Below, in pieces: positions 16,347-25,259 of a stretch of 64,000 nt of DNA. A model generated the notes under the pieces. That model was not told the DNA's origin and ran no database searches. It was given only the letters and a program-made list of their open reading frames with translations. The DNA is from Methylococcaceae bacterium UBA6146 (GTDB lineage Bacteria; Pseudomonadota; Gammaproteobacteria; Methylococcales; Methylomonadaceae), in the NCBI GenBank assembly GCA_002422395.1, contig DIUY01000030.1, forward strand, positions 153,652-217,651, in the 5' to 3' direction. Position numbers and translations under genes: made by a program. The stretch's first letter is position 1. Each line of letters begins with the position of its first letter.

Positions 16347-17873
16347 TTAGGGTAATTGTTCATACAATCGTGACAAAACTTTCAGGCGGCTAATCACAGC
16401 CCCAAATAATTCAGCAATTGATCGGCTATCATTAACGTCAATAGGCTGGCTTGATGCCTTGACTAGCTCGCGTAAATCATAATTGCCACCTGCTCCACCG
16501 GTAATAAAAAACAGATAGCACAACTTTCCTTTATCGCTAAATTCCAGCTTTGTTTGGACGTTGACTATTAGGGCTTTGGTGTGATGGGCAAATAGGTTTG
16601 CCACATGATGATCTTTGTGGACAATAAAACAGAGGGGCGAATTCAACGATATTTTGGATAAATAATAGGCATAATTGGCTAAATCGTGCCCGAACAGTTC
16701 GGGAAATTTTTTGGGGAAAAGGCCGTTTCCTAAGTGAAAAGCGGGTATAGACACCGACGGCTTTATGCCAATATGTGCGGCTGTGTACCCTAATTCGGGG
16801 ATTATTTTGTCAATTGCGATTGACGTGTCATAAGTGTCGCAAACGAAAACGACATAATCTTTTTTGATATGGATCAGGTCACCTAAATCACCATCGGCAT
16901 AGGCAATGATGCGGCTTTCATGATTGGCGAAAAGTTCGGTTTTTTCATGAGCCTCAATTTCAGCCAGATTTTTGCAAAGTTCTTCTGGCGCCGCCGTTTT
17001 TTGTGTTAAGTAAACGTCCAGCTTTGCCCGTAGAAGCAAAGCATCCGGGGATATTTTTCGGGCAAAAAAGTAGTCCTGGTTTGTTAAAAACTCAAAATGG
17101 TCATTGTAGAAAACATAAGGTTTTCCAGAAGGCGTGAATTTGTAAAACGTTAAATTACTGCCGTAAATTTTATCGCGCGGCACTAATCGGGCAACCAGTG
17201 TCTGAACGAAAAGCTCATCGGGAATGCACGTGAGTTTAAAAAAATTCCGGATGGCAGGCTGTTTGGACAGGCTATCTATGCTTTTTATCGTCTCAATGGT
17301 CAGCGCCCACCACTGTGAGCCGAAATGGGGTGATAATCCTTTAGGGAACTTTCTCTTCAGGCCAAGCTTTTTTTGCAACCATAATAATAAGCGGAACTGA
17401 ATTGTTGGCGTACGGTAGCTAACATAGTGCCGATATAAATACCGCTCCTTATAAATCCCGCCAATCACCCACTGCCGTTCATCTGCATCCACGCATTCGA
17501 TAAACTCCGTCCCGTTGTGGGCCGATAAAAAATCTTTTAACGTCGGAATTGGCTTTATTGGGTAGTCATGGCCAGACATTAAAATCACATAGTCAAATGA
17601 CCTGCCGCAATTAAGTAAATGTGAGATACAAGAAAGTGTGGCTTCCACAATCGACCACATCCCCCATTTTACTTTAACCGTGGAATGAAAGAATGTGCGC
17701 GACAGAATGTCAGGGGGAAGATTGTCCCTGAGATAATCACTGATATCAAAATGGCTGCGTTTGTCCCAATGTAAAAAAACACAGTCGTCGGGTTCATCCT
17801 TTAGGATAAGGGCGATTAGTTTTGTAAGCTGTGCTGGCTGGTCATGAGCCAAAATAATGTATGCTATTTTCAT
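16347..17873 (-). CDS. GT14-like branching glycosyltransferase with extra C-terminal domain
   Basis: 508 residues. The N-terminal MKIAYIILAHDQP, VFLHWDKRSHFD, VILMSGHDYPIKP and HFGSQWWALT follow the core-2/I-branching beta-1,6-N-acetylglucosaminyltransferase pattern (GT14). This domain covers about residues 1-290. A second part (about 330-508) starts near DYVVFVCDTYDTS and contains a SPLCFIVHKDHH segment; it has no match that I recognise. The start at 17873 overlaps the stop of the upstream gene as ATGA, so the longer frame from 17924 is rejected. It is the middle gene of the glycan cluster. Confidence 0.75.
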   Translation of the reverse strand: MKIAYIILAHDQPAQLTKLIALILKDEPDDCVFLHWDKRSHFDISDYLRDNLPPDILSRTFFHSTVKVKWGMWSIVEATLSCISHLLNCGRSFDYVILMSGHDYPIKPIPTLKDFLSAHNGTEFIECVDADERQWVIGGIYKERYLYRHYVSYRTPTIQFRLLLWLQKKLGLKRKFPKGLSPHFGSQWWALTIETIKSIDSLSKQPAIRNFFKLTCIPDELFVQTLVARLVPRDKIYGSNLTFYKFTPSGKPYVFYNDHFEFLTNQDYFFARKISPDALLLRAKLDVYLTQKTAAPEELCKNLAEIEAHEKTELFANHESRIIAYADGDLGDLIHIKKDYVVFVCDTYDTSIAIDKIIPELGYTAAHIGIKPSVSIPAFHLGNGLFPKKFPELFGHDLANYAYYLSKISLNSPLCFIVHKDHHVANLFAHHTKALIVNVQTKLEFSDKGKLCYLFFITGGAGGNYDLRELVKASSQPIDVNDSRSIAELFGAVISRLKVLSRLYEQLP

Positions 17874-19048
17874 CAGAACCATGTCCCAATATTCATAAGT
17901 CCAAGCCTTGCAAACTGCCGCCATCCCCCTTCGTATTCTGTGGCTTCTTTATGCCACAAGACTTCTTCCAGTGTGAGTTTGTCACATGCTTCTGCGGCGA
18001 GGCGGGCGTGTTCATCGCAATGCGAACGGCCTTCCATTTCCATTAGGATGCCCGCCTTTGCCGCATTGCAAAAACGGTATTGCAAAAGGCAACCTGTAGG
18101 GGTTATGCGGTCACCGAAACCTGGGTTGTTAAGTTTGAGGGGCCGGAGCATGACAGCTTGACGCGTAATCATGTATTTAGGACGCCATTTCACCAAAGGC
18201 ACCCGATTGATCAAGGGTGATGATCTTGGGTTTTTAGCAAAAAGCAACCTGCGGCGTGCGCCCCCGACGATTAACCATGCCCTGCGCTTGCTATCCCACC
18301 ACTGCACAATTCCATCCGGATCAAACCATCGGTAATTGAAACGCGCACCTTCCGATGGTTGGGGCGCTGGATCACCCAGCGCCCCATTGCCAAACATATC
18401 AATCGTCACCGTGATGAACCCCGCTTTGCCTTCTTGATCCAAATAAGCGAGCAGTTCACGGAGGGATCGGGTATCCATTTTTGGATAGACGAAATATTCA
18501 TCGCTGTCAAGAATAAAACACCAGTGACCTGTACCATAGATGGCCAGCAAACCATTTAACGCGTGAATGCCCTCTTTGTTAATCCAGCGTGGCTGGTTTT
18601 CAGCGGCTATCCACACACTAATGTCCAGATGTTTTTTTAGCCCCGCCAAATCAGGCAAATCAGAGCGGCAACCCAATAAAATAAAATGATTGACGCCTAA
18701 TTCCCTGTAATAATTGAAAAAATCATCGAACATTGAGGTGCTTGGAACTTTTCGTATGAACGCGACAATGTCACCAGATTTAATTGTTCTAGTCTTGTCG
18801 CTAATACATTCACATGTCTTGAGCACCCGTAGCGCTTTAACATCTTCCCCTTTTTTAATTTCCAAGCTCTTGATGCTGCCCCGAAAATGTGCAAGCCGCC
18901 CCTTAGTGAAGGGCATCAGAAGCGCTATATTTAACAAAGCAAGCAACGCACGAACAAAAAACCAAGTGATTGAACTGGCGCATATGTGTTTGGTCTCTAC
19001 ACTAATCATCGGGTGTCGAATCCTATTGGATGATAATTTTTTTAACAA
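17873..19048 (-). CDS. Family-2-like glycosyltransferase (Glyco_tranf_2_4 type)
   Basis: A 391-residue protein with a hydrophobic segment near residues 28-45, perhaps a membrane anchor or reentrant helix. The catalytic domain contains VAFIRKVPSTSMFDDFFNYYRELGV and FILDSDEYF, the DxD-type motif of this family. Several Cys and Trp residues cluster in the C-terminal third. It resembles the 14236-15225 protein in overall plan. It is coupled to the GT14-like gene by ATGA. Substrate unknown. Confidence 0.75.
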   Translation of the reverse strand: MLKKLSSNRIRHPMISVETKHICASSITWFFVRALLALLNIALLMPFTKGRLAHFRGSIKSLEIKKGEDVKALRVLKTCECISDKTRTIKSGDIVAFIRKVPSTSMFDDFFNYYRELGVNHFILLGCRSDLPDLAGLKKHLDISVWIAAENQPRWINKEGIHALNGLLAIYGTGHWCFILDSDEYFVYPKMDTRSLRELLAYLDQEGKAGFITVTIDMFGNGALGDPAPQPSEGARFNYRWFDPDGIVQWWDSKRRAWLIVGGARRRLLFAKNPRSSPLINRVPLVKWRPKYMITRQAVMLRPLKLNNPGFGDRITPTGCLLQYRFCNAAKAGILMEMEGRSHCDEHARLAAEACDKLTLEEVLWHKEATEYEGGWRQFARLGLMNIGTWF

Positions 19049-19193
19049 ACAAATCAGATGCCACCCATTCTAATTGGGAAGGCGTGCATGGCTGCTGCCT
19101 GATCCGCCGCTACCACGTTACGGCAATCTGTACCCCATGTTATGGTTGATGTTACGCTGGGCGGCAACCTTCCTGTCTGGCAAGGTGACGTCC
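19049..19193. other. Gap between glycosyltransferase and sulfotransferase-like gene
   Basis: 145 bp. A plus-strand frame across the gap and into the sulfotransferase gene is hydrophobic and Trp-rich but has no start context or neighbour support; it is judged non-coding. Nothing else recognisable. Confidence 0.35.
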
Positions 19194-20168
19194 TTAGCCG
19201 TTTGGTGGCTGGTTAGCACTATCTTGGCTTGGGAGTGGTGGTTGGGTGTGGCCCATGCTTTTAGCCTGGGTCTGGCATTCGGTGGTGGCTAAGCAAACAG
19301 GTGATTGGCCGGAACCATGGCCATCTATAAGCGGAGATACACCAAACGATGCCAATTCATTTGCATAGCGCCCAGCGAAATTTTTAATCTGTTCCTCTGT
19401 AAATGGCATAAACTCAGTTGCTGTGGTTTTTTGGGGGGTGTTGTCAAGTAAATTCATTAATTTTGCTATGGAAGCCCTCGAGTAGTTGTTTCCGTAACAC
19501 TTAACAACGTTGTACGCTTCCTTTGAAATTTTTGGTCTTCTGATGGATGGGCTGTCAAGGGCCGTTTTTATACAAAGGTTATCTTTCTTAAGCAACTTAT
19601 TGAAGTAGGCATTTTCATCCGCAAAAATAGTCTTAAAATCTGAAATGGTGATGTCCTTTGCCCCAGCTTCCTTGAGGCTTTCAACAACGTCCACCCATGT
19701 CACTGATTCAAAATCAATGTTTTCATAATACCGCTCGAAACTAAAAAATTTGAAGTGCCGCAACGATTCTGTATATCGGGAAATAAAATATTCGGGATAA
19801 CTTCGCAGAGTAATGAATATTTCTACCTGAAACCCGCTTAGCAACGACAAAAGTTTTTTTAGCCGCTGGGCCACGCCGTCATAGATAAGGTTATTGTTGG
19901 GCTTAAATACGCCGCCAATAAGATTCTCATCAGACAATACCAAACGGTCACAATCCATATAAGCACTGATTGCGGCAAGCATTTTTTCCCTTGAAAAATC
20001 ATCATCATCAAGCTTAGCGGTTACGGACTGTCTGAGTTGGCCCAGTGGTATATAGGCAATTCTATTTTCGGCTAATGCTTCCTTGCTGTTGGATAACCGT
20101 GACTGAAAGTAAGTGGTTGCGGTTTTATGCACACCTAAGTGCAACGCTATTGTAGGGAAGTCTGGCAT
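19194..20168 (-). CDS. Sulfotransferase-like protein
   Basis: 324 residues. The N-terminal LHLGVHKTATTYFQ carries a PAPS-binding 5'-phosphosulfate loop (HKTATT, residues 14-19). A 3'-phosphate-binding candidate is in FITLRSYPEYFISRY. Such enzymes add sulfate to carbohydrates or other acceptors. The last 40 residues (rich in Gln, Pro, Ser, Thr) are low complexity and probably disordered, or read into diverged sequence. It is the first gene of the minus-strand glycan cluster, preceded by a repeat element. A sulfated polysaccharide is the inferred product, not shown. Confidence 0.7.
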   Translation of the reverse strand: MPDFPTIALHLGVHKTATTYFQSRLSNSKEALAENRIAYIPLGQLRQSVTAKLDDDDFSREKMLAAISAYMDCDRLVLSDENLIGGVFKPNNNLIYDGVAQRLKKLLSLLSGFQVEIFITLRSYPEYFISRYTESLRHFKFFSFERYYENIDFESVTWVDVVESLKEAGAKDITISDFKTIFADENAYFNKLLKKDNLCIKTALDSPSIRRPKISKEAYNVVKCYGNNYSRASIAKLMNLLDNTPQKTTATEFMPFTEEQIKNFAGRYANELASFGVSPLIDGHGSGQSPVCLATTECQTQAKSMGHTQPPLPSQDSANQPPNG

Positions 20169-20540
20169 GTTTTCTTCAGGAGCTGAATCCGATCAACTTC
20201 AGCTCAATTCTCCAGTGGATGTTTGTTGAGTAGGGATTAATAACCAGTTGCACAAATATTTCAATACGTTCCTGGAAATCTAGGTAGTGGTAAACATTCA
20301 AATGCTTAAATGGCAGCGTAGTCAAAAAACATGTTTTTTGATTCCAAAATATCATTACCATTTTTACCACCACCCAAATCAATTGGCAGATCAAAAAACC
20401 ACACGAATTGAATATTAACCATATATTGTAAGGCATAAAAAAAAACAGATACAAAAAATTGTAGGGGCGGGAATTCTGAGATTATAACAAAACTGTTAAA
20501 CTACATATCTTTCAGACTACCCCCTTCCGATAATTACGCC
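20169..20540. other. Divergent region between sulfotransferase-like gene and serA
   Basis: 372 bp containing repeat copy 2 (20283-20379) and AT-rich flanks. Promoters for the glycan cluster (minus) and serA (plus) must lie here. Just before serA the sequence is pyrimidine-rich and no strong Shine-Dalgarno is seen. A 92-residue minus-strand frame is a shadow of the repeat. Confidence 0.5.
20283..20379 (+). repeat. Palindrome-centred repeat, copy 2
   Basis: Contains the TAAACATTC box, AATGCTTAA, the perfect palindrome CAAAAAACATGTTTTTTG (20323-20340), TTCCAAAATATC, CATTACCATTTTTACC and CCACCCAAAT in the same order as copies 1 and 3. It lies in the divergent gap upstream of serA. Confidence 0.8.
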
Positions 20541-22124
20541 ATGAAAAAAATCCTTATTTCTGACAAGTTAGCCCAAGCGGGTATCCACTATTTAAACCAA
20601 CAACCTGACATTGAGATACATATTGAAACAGGTCTTGACGAAGCAGGTCTGTGCAAAATTATCGGCGCCTATGATGCATTGCTGATCCGTAGCGACACGC
20701 AGGTGACCCCGGCCGTATTGCATGCCGCCAAAAACTTAAAGCTGATTGGGCGTGCCGGCATTGGCGTTGACAATGTTGACATCCCGCTGGCAACTGAATT
20801 GGGCATCATCGTCATGAACACCCCCGACGCCAATGCCACAACCACCGCTGAATTGGCCATTGCCCATCTGATGTCGCTCAGCCGCCACTTGCCCACCGCT
20901 GACCGTTCGGTACGGGCAGGCAAATGGGAACGCGCCAAACTGATGGGCTCAGAAGTTGCCAACAAAACCTTAGCGATATTGGGCTTTGGCACGATTGGCC
21001 GGATTGTTTCACAGCGCGGATTAGGCCTTAAAATGCAAGTGATCGCCTATGACCCGTTTGTTGCACCGGAAATTTTTGCCGAACTGGGCGTGGAACCAGT
21101 CAGCCTTGATAACTTGGTTTCCCGCGCCGATTATCTCACTTTACATTGCCCGTTGATTGAAAAAACCCGCCACATTATCGGCGCCAACCAACTGGCAATG
21201 ATGAAAAAAGAAGCCATGATCATCAATTGCGCCCGAGGTGGCTTAATTGATGAGGCCGCGCTGTACGATGCGCTGAAAAACGGCAGGTTGGCCGGCGCTG
21301 CATTGGATGTCTATGAAAACGAACCGCCCGTTGGTTCGCCGTTATTGGAACTGGACAATATCGTATTCACACCCCATTTAGGGGCATCAACTGCCGAAGC
21401 GCAGGTTGCCGTCAGCGTTGAAATTGCCAGACAAGCCGTGACTTTCCTGAAAACAGGCGAAGCGATTAACGCGCTGAACTTGCCGCGATTGTCTGCTAAA
21501 GAAATGAAAAAATCACATGAGTACATGCACTTGGCGACCATCTTGGGCAAAGTCCTGGCAGGACTTGCAACCCACCCCCTGGAGCGTGTTGAAGTCGCAT
21601 TGTTTGGCCGGGCGGCTGAAGTGTCAGTACACCCGGTTTCAGTTTCGGCACTGGTCGGCATTTTGAGTGGCCGCTTCTCCACGCCGGTCAACCGCGTCAA
21701 TGCCGAAAACATCGCCAAACGTCAAGGCATCGTGCTGACCGAATCAGTCACCCATGAATCGCACGACTACATTTCCCTGATTAAACTCACCGGCCATTAT
21801 GGCAACCAGTCCATCGAACTGTCCGGCGCATTATTAGGCGGGCGTCAGCCGCGTCTGGTGTGTATCAACCATTTTGATATTGAAGTCGTGCCCGAAGGCA
21901 CTTTGCTGGTCACCCGCCATGATGACAGACCCGGCGTGATTTCCGCGATCAGCACCGTGCTTGGCAATGCCAACATCAACATCACCCGTATGCAGGTCAG
22001 CACCTCCGATGAGCAACAGCAGGCCATGGCCGTCATCAGCGTCTCCGCACCGCTAACCGACGATTTGGTGCAGCAACTGTGCAATATCGCCGCCGTCCAC
22101 CAACTACTGCAAGTGAATTTATGA
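20541..22124 (+). CDS. serA: D-3-phosphoglycerate dehydrogenase
   Basis: A 527-residue long-type SerA catalysing the first step of serine synthesis, an important flux in methylotrophs using the serine pathway or for general biosynthesis. The NAD-binding motif GFGTIGR is at residues 148-154, with the substrate-binding GRAGIGVDNVD and catalytic segments INCARGGLIDE and HLGAST. After the catalytic domain come an intervening domain and a C-terminal ACT domain (TRHDDRPGVISAIS), the usual site of serine feedback. The length is normal. It overlaps the HAD phosphatase by ATGA. Confidence 0.96.
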   Translation: MKKILISDKLAQAGIHYLNQQPDIEIHIETGLDEAGLCKIIGAYDALLIRSDTQVTPAVLHAAKNLKLIGRAGIGVDNVDIPLATELGIIVMNTPDANATTTAELAIAHLMSLSRHLPTADRSVRAGKWERAKLMGSEVANKTLAILGFGTIGRIVSQRGLGLKMQVIAYDPFVAPEIFAELGVEPVSLDNLVSRADYLTLHCPLIEKTRHIIGANQLAMMKKEAMIINCARGGLIDEAALYDALKNGRLAGAALDVYENEPPVGSPLLELDNIVFTPHLGASTAEAQVAVSVEIARQAVTFLKTGEAINALNLPRLSAKEMKKSHEYMHLATILGKVLAGLATHPLERVEVALFGRAAEVSVHPVSVSALVGILSGRFSTPVNRVNAENIAKRQGIVLTESVTHESHDYISLIKLTGHYGNQSIELSGALLGGRQPRLVCINHFDIEVVPEGTLLVTRHDDRPGVISAISTVLGNANINITRMQVSTSDEQQQAMAVISVSAPLTDDLVQQLCNIAAVHQLLQVNL

Positions 22125-22756
22125 GTTTTGATGTCATCTGCTTTGATTGCGACAGCACCTTAAGCAAAATAGAAGGTATCGACGAGCTGGGCAGACGGGC
22201 TGGCCTAGGAGATGAATTGGCCAAACTGACCGACGCCGCCATGAACGGCATTGTGCCGCTGGAGGCTGTTTATGAGCAACGTTTGGCACTGATTAAGCCA
22301 GACCGCGCAAGTATTGACTGGCTGGCCGGTTTGTACATTGCCGAACAGGTTGAAGGCGTCAAAAACGTGTTTTCCGCTTTGGCCCGCCAAGGCAAGCAAG
22401 TCCATATCATCAGCGGCGGGCTGCGGGCGGCTATCTTGCCGCTAGCGCACTTGTTGGGTCTGCCTGAAAGCCATGTCCATGCCGTCGACATTTATTTTAA
22501 CGCCGACGGCAGTTACCGCGATTATGAACGCGATTCGCCGTTAGCCAGAACCGGCGGCAAGGCGGTTGTTGCGGGCTTGCTAGGCAAACGCGGCGCATTG
22601 GTCATGATAGGTGACGGCAAAACCGACTTGGAGGCTCAACAAGCCGGTGCCTATGTGATTGGTTTTGGTGGTGTCGTTGACCGGCCTATCGTGCGCGAAA
22701 AAGCTGATGTTTATGTCATCGGGCCAAATTTGGACGCGGTTTTAATACATATTTAA
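22121..22756 (+). CDS. serB: HAD-family phosphoserine phosphatase
   Basis: 211 residues. The HAD nucleophile motif DCDST is at Asp9-Thr13, motif II is IISGGLR and motif III/IV is GDGKTDLEA. This is the SerB pattern, converting phosphoserine to serine, the last step of the pathway begun by SerA. The start overlaps the serA stop (ATGA), strongly supporting pairing. It lacks the N-terminal ACT-like domain found in E. coli SerB. The in-frame ATG at 22079 lies inside serA and is rejected. Confidence 0.85.
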   Translation: MSFDVICFDCDSTLSKIEGIDELGRRAGLGDELAKLTDAAMNGIVPLEAVYEQRLALIKPDRASIDWLAGLYIAEQVEGVKNVFSALARQGKQVHIISGGLRAAILPLAHLLGLPESHVHAVDIYFNADGSYRDYERDSPLARTGGKAVVAGLLGKRGALVMIGDGKTDLEAQQAGAYVIGFGGVVDRPIVREKADVYVIGPNLDAVLIHI

Positions 22757-22828
22757 AATACTTGAGCCATACTAAAAATTCAGCAGTGCCTATACCTAAT
22801 GCGGTGAACCAATCCATGAGGAGCTACG

Positions 22829-24097
22829 ATGACTGACGAATTAAAAAACTATGTGCAAAAAAATATCACTTATGCGGCACTGGGCTTTATTGGCCTAATT
22901 GTCATTTCCCTTAACGTCGGCATCAATGATGCTGGGGAGCGGACAGTTGTCCAGTACCCAACGGGCACCTTGTTTGTTAAATTCACTCCTGGCATGTACT
23001 TTAAAGGGTTTGGCAACACGTGGATTTATCCTGATGTCATCACCTACGACTTTGACAAGGCAGGCTCTGCCGGTAAAGAAAATGAAACCAGCCTGAAAGC
23101 GACGGGCGTCGCCGTCCGCTATCAAGATGGCGGCACCGGCACTGTCTATGGTAAAGCCCGTTTTGCCTTGCCTAACGATGAAGAAACCATGATCCGTTTG
23201 CACAAGGATTTCCGCAACCGGGAAGCCGTCGCCGAAAAACTGATCAGGACCGTGGCTGAAGAATCCATGAATTTAACGGCTGGCTTAATGACCTCAGAAG
23301 AGGCTTACGCCGAAAAACGCGGGATTTTTACGCAGTGGGCGGAGCAACAAGTGGCTTCGGGAAAATTTTTCACCGAATTAAAATCAGTCGTAGAAAAACA
23401 GGAAGCGACTAACGAACATTTGACACGCAATATTCCGGTCATCAAATATGGCGAAGATGGCCTGCCCATCCAGCACGCCAGCGACTTTAAAATGTACGGC
23501 ATCAAAGTGAACGGCTTTCAAATCACCGATTGGGACTTTGAAAGGAAAACCTTGGAGCAAATTTCACGCAAACGCGAAGCCACGATGGGCATCATCACCG
23601 CCAAAGCGGATGCCGAACGGGCACGCCAAGAAGCCTTGACCGCTGAAGAACAAGGCAAAAAAAATGTCATGGTTGACCGTTACACCAAAGAGCAAGAAAA
23701 AATTCAGGCCGTGGTCGATGCTGAAAAAGAAAAAGCGGTTGCTGTCACGCAGGCCATGAAAGCGGTGCTGGTCGCCGAACAAGGCAAACTTGAAGCCGAA
23801 CAAAAACGCCTGGCCGCCATAGCCTATAAACAAGAGCAGATTATGCGCGGCGAGGGCGATGCTGAATATAAACGTCTCGTCATGGGCGCTGACGGCGCGT
23901 TGAGCACTAAACTTGATGCTTGGAAAACCGTCCATATCCGCTACGCCGAAGCTATTGAAAAACAAAAATGGGTGCCGGAAATCCAAATGGGCGGCAACGC
24001 TCAAACGGGAGGCAGTGCGGCAAACGATCTCATCGAACTGCTGAAAGCGCAGACGGCAAAAGAGCTGAAACTGGATATGAGCGTAAAAAACAATTAA
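22829..24097 (+). CDS. SPFH/band-7 domain membrane protein
   Basis: A 422-residue prohibitin/stomatin-like protein. One membrane helix is at about residues 13-29, followed by an SPFH domain and a long Ala/Glu/Lys/Gln-rich coiled coil (about 250-350, with AEQGKLEAEQKRLAA). Such proteins form large membrane-associated scaffolds; a specific partner such as NfeD is absent here. It begins 72 bp after serB, preceded by GAGGAG near 22820, a good ribosome site. The C-terminus is Gly/Gln/Asn-rich. It may be co-transcribed with serA-serB, but no link in function is evident. Confidence 0.85.
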   Translation: MTDELKNYVQKNITYAALGFIGLIVISLNVGINDAGERTVVQYPTGTLFVKFTPGMYFKGFGNTWIYPDVITYDFDKAGSAGKENETSLKATGVAVRYQDGGTGTVYGKARFALPNDEETMIRLHKDFRNREAVAEKLIRTVAEESMNLTAGLMTSEEAYAEKRGIFTQWAEQQVASGKFFTELKSVVEKQEATNEHLTRNIPVIKYGEDGLPIQHASDFKMYGIKVNGFQITDWDFERKTLEQISRKREATMGIITAKADAERARQEALTAEEQGKKNVMVDRYTKEQEKIQAVVDAEKEKAVAVTQAMKAVLVAEQGKLEAEQKRLAAIAYKQEQIMRGEGDAEYKRLVMGADGALSTKLDAWKTVHIRYAEAIEKQKWVPEIQMGGNAQTGGSAANDLIELLKAQTAKELKLDMSVKNN

Positions 24098-24364
24098 ATT
24101 TGGGTAGTGAAACATTCAAATGCTTAAGTGACAACGGAGTCAAAAAACATGTTTTTTGATTCCAAAATATCAATTCCATTTTTACCGCCACCTAAATTTG
24201 TTGGGTTTCGCGCCCTCACCCTTTATGCCCCAGAGGGTGCAACCTACGCGCGGGTTAAATCAAAATACCAATCGCAGAGCGCACCAATAGTCCGTAAATC
24301 GCTTTACGGATTGTATTAAGTAACTATTTAACAATTGCAATAAACCTTCTTTCAGAGAGAACCA
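24098..24364. repeat. Repeat copy 3 plus inverted repeat upstream of yebC
   Basis: Copy 3 of the palindrome-centred element occupies 24102-24200, with CAAAAAACATGTTTTTTG at 24141-24158. Directly after it, GTTGGGTTTCGCGCCCTC (from 24199) is followed by GAGGGTGCAACCTACGCG, a second inverted repeat with arms CCCTC/GAGGG and GGTT/AACC. The rest is the AT-rich leader of yebC. Confidence 0.75.
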
Positions 24365-25111
24365 ATGGCTGGACACAGTAAATGGGCTAATATCAAACAT
24401 CGCAAAGCCGGACAAGATGCCAAACGTGGCAAAATTTTCACTAAAATGTTGCGTGAAATCAACGTTGCCGTAAAAACCAGCGGTGCAGACCCGGCCAGCA
24501 ACCCGTCGCTACGGACGGCGATAGATAAAGCCTTAGGCGCAAACATGCGCCGCGACACTATAGATACGGCAATTAAAAAAGCGGCCGGTGCGCTGGAAGG
24601 CGTCAATTACGAAAACATCCGTTATGAAGGCTATGGCCCAGGCGGTACGGCGCTGATTGTTGACTGCTTAACTGATAACCGTAACCGCACCGTAGGCGAA
24701 GTCCGCCATGCGTTCACCAAAGCAGGCGGCAATCTAGGCACCGATGGCTCGGTCGCGTATATGTTCAGCAAACTGGGCATTCTTAGTTACGCACCTTCCG
24801 TTGACGAGGACGCGTTAATGGAAGCCGCGCTGGATGCGGGCGCTGATGATGTCATCACTAACGACGATGGTTCGGTCGATGTCATGACGGCGCCGGACAA
24901 CTATCTGGCAATCAAAGATGCGCTGGTTGCCGCCGGTTTTGAGCCTGACAATGCCGAAATCACCATGCAGGCCGCGACAATGGTTGACCTTGATGCCGAA
25001 ACCGCTGAAAAAATGCTGCGCCTAATTGACCGCCTGGAAGACTTGGATGATGTCCAAGATGTCTATTCGAATGCCGACATTAGTGATGAGATTATGGCGG
25101 GGCTGGGATAA
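24365..25111 (+). CDS. yebC: YebC/PmpR family DNA-binding protein
   Basis: A 248-residue YebC/TACO1 family protein. The N-terminal MAGHSKWANIKHRK is diagnostic, and GPGGTALIVDCLTDNRNRT and GTDGSVAYMF follow. Members act as transcription regulators or as translation factors easing ribosome stalls at polyproline. Usually yebC sits beside ruvC; here it does not. An AGAGAG ribosome site lies about 5 bases upstream of the ATG. Confidence 0.96.
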   Translation: MAGHSKWANIKHRKAGQDAKRGKIFTKMLREINVAVKTSGADPASNPSLRTAIDKALGANMRRDTIDTAIKKAAGALEGVNYENIRYEGYGPGGTALIVDCLTDNRNRTVGEVRHAFTKAGGNLGTDGSVAYMFSKLGILSYAPSVDEDALMEAALDAGADDVITNDDGSVDVMTAPDNYLAIKDALVAAGFEPDNAEITMQAATMVDLDAETAEKMLRLIDRLEDLDDVQDVYSNADISDEIMAGLG

Positions 25112-25259
25112 TCGCGGTGCAACATGGCGTCTTCCAGCGTATTTACAACATCAACATAGCCTGGAAAGCCGCCAACAAAGGCAAAGTTCCAAATGGGTTT
25201 ATAGAACAGCTGTCACGCTACGACTTTCCCAATGTGCAGGGAAAATGACCGGGCCAGCT

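Noticed and set aside
19074..19292. Trp-rich hydrophobic 72-residue frame on plus
   Set aside because: It overlaps the sulfotransferase-like gene, has no ribosome site and no recognisable family.
20176..20454. 92-residue minus-strand frame
   Set aside because: It is mostly repeat copy 2 and AT-rich flank, with no ribosome site.
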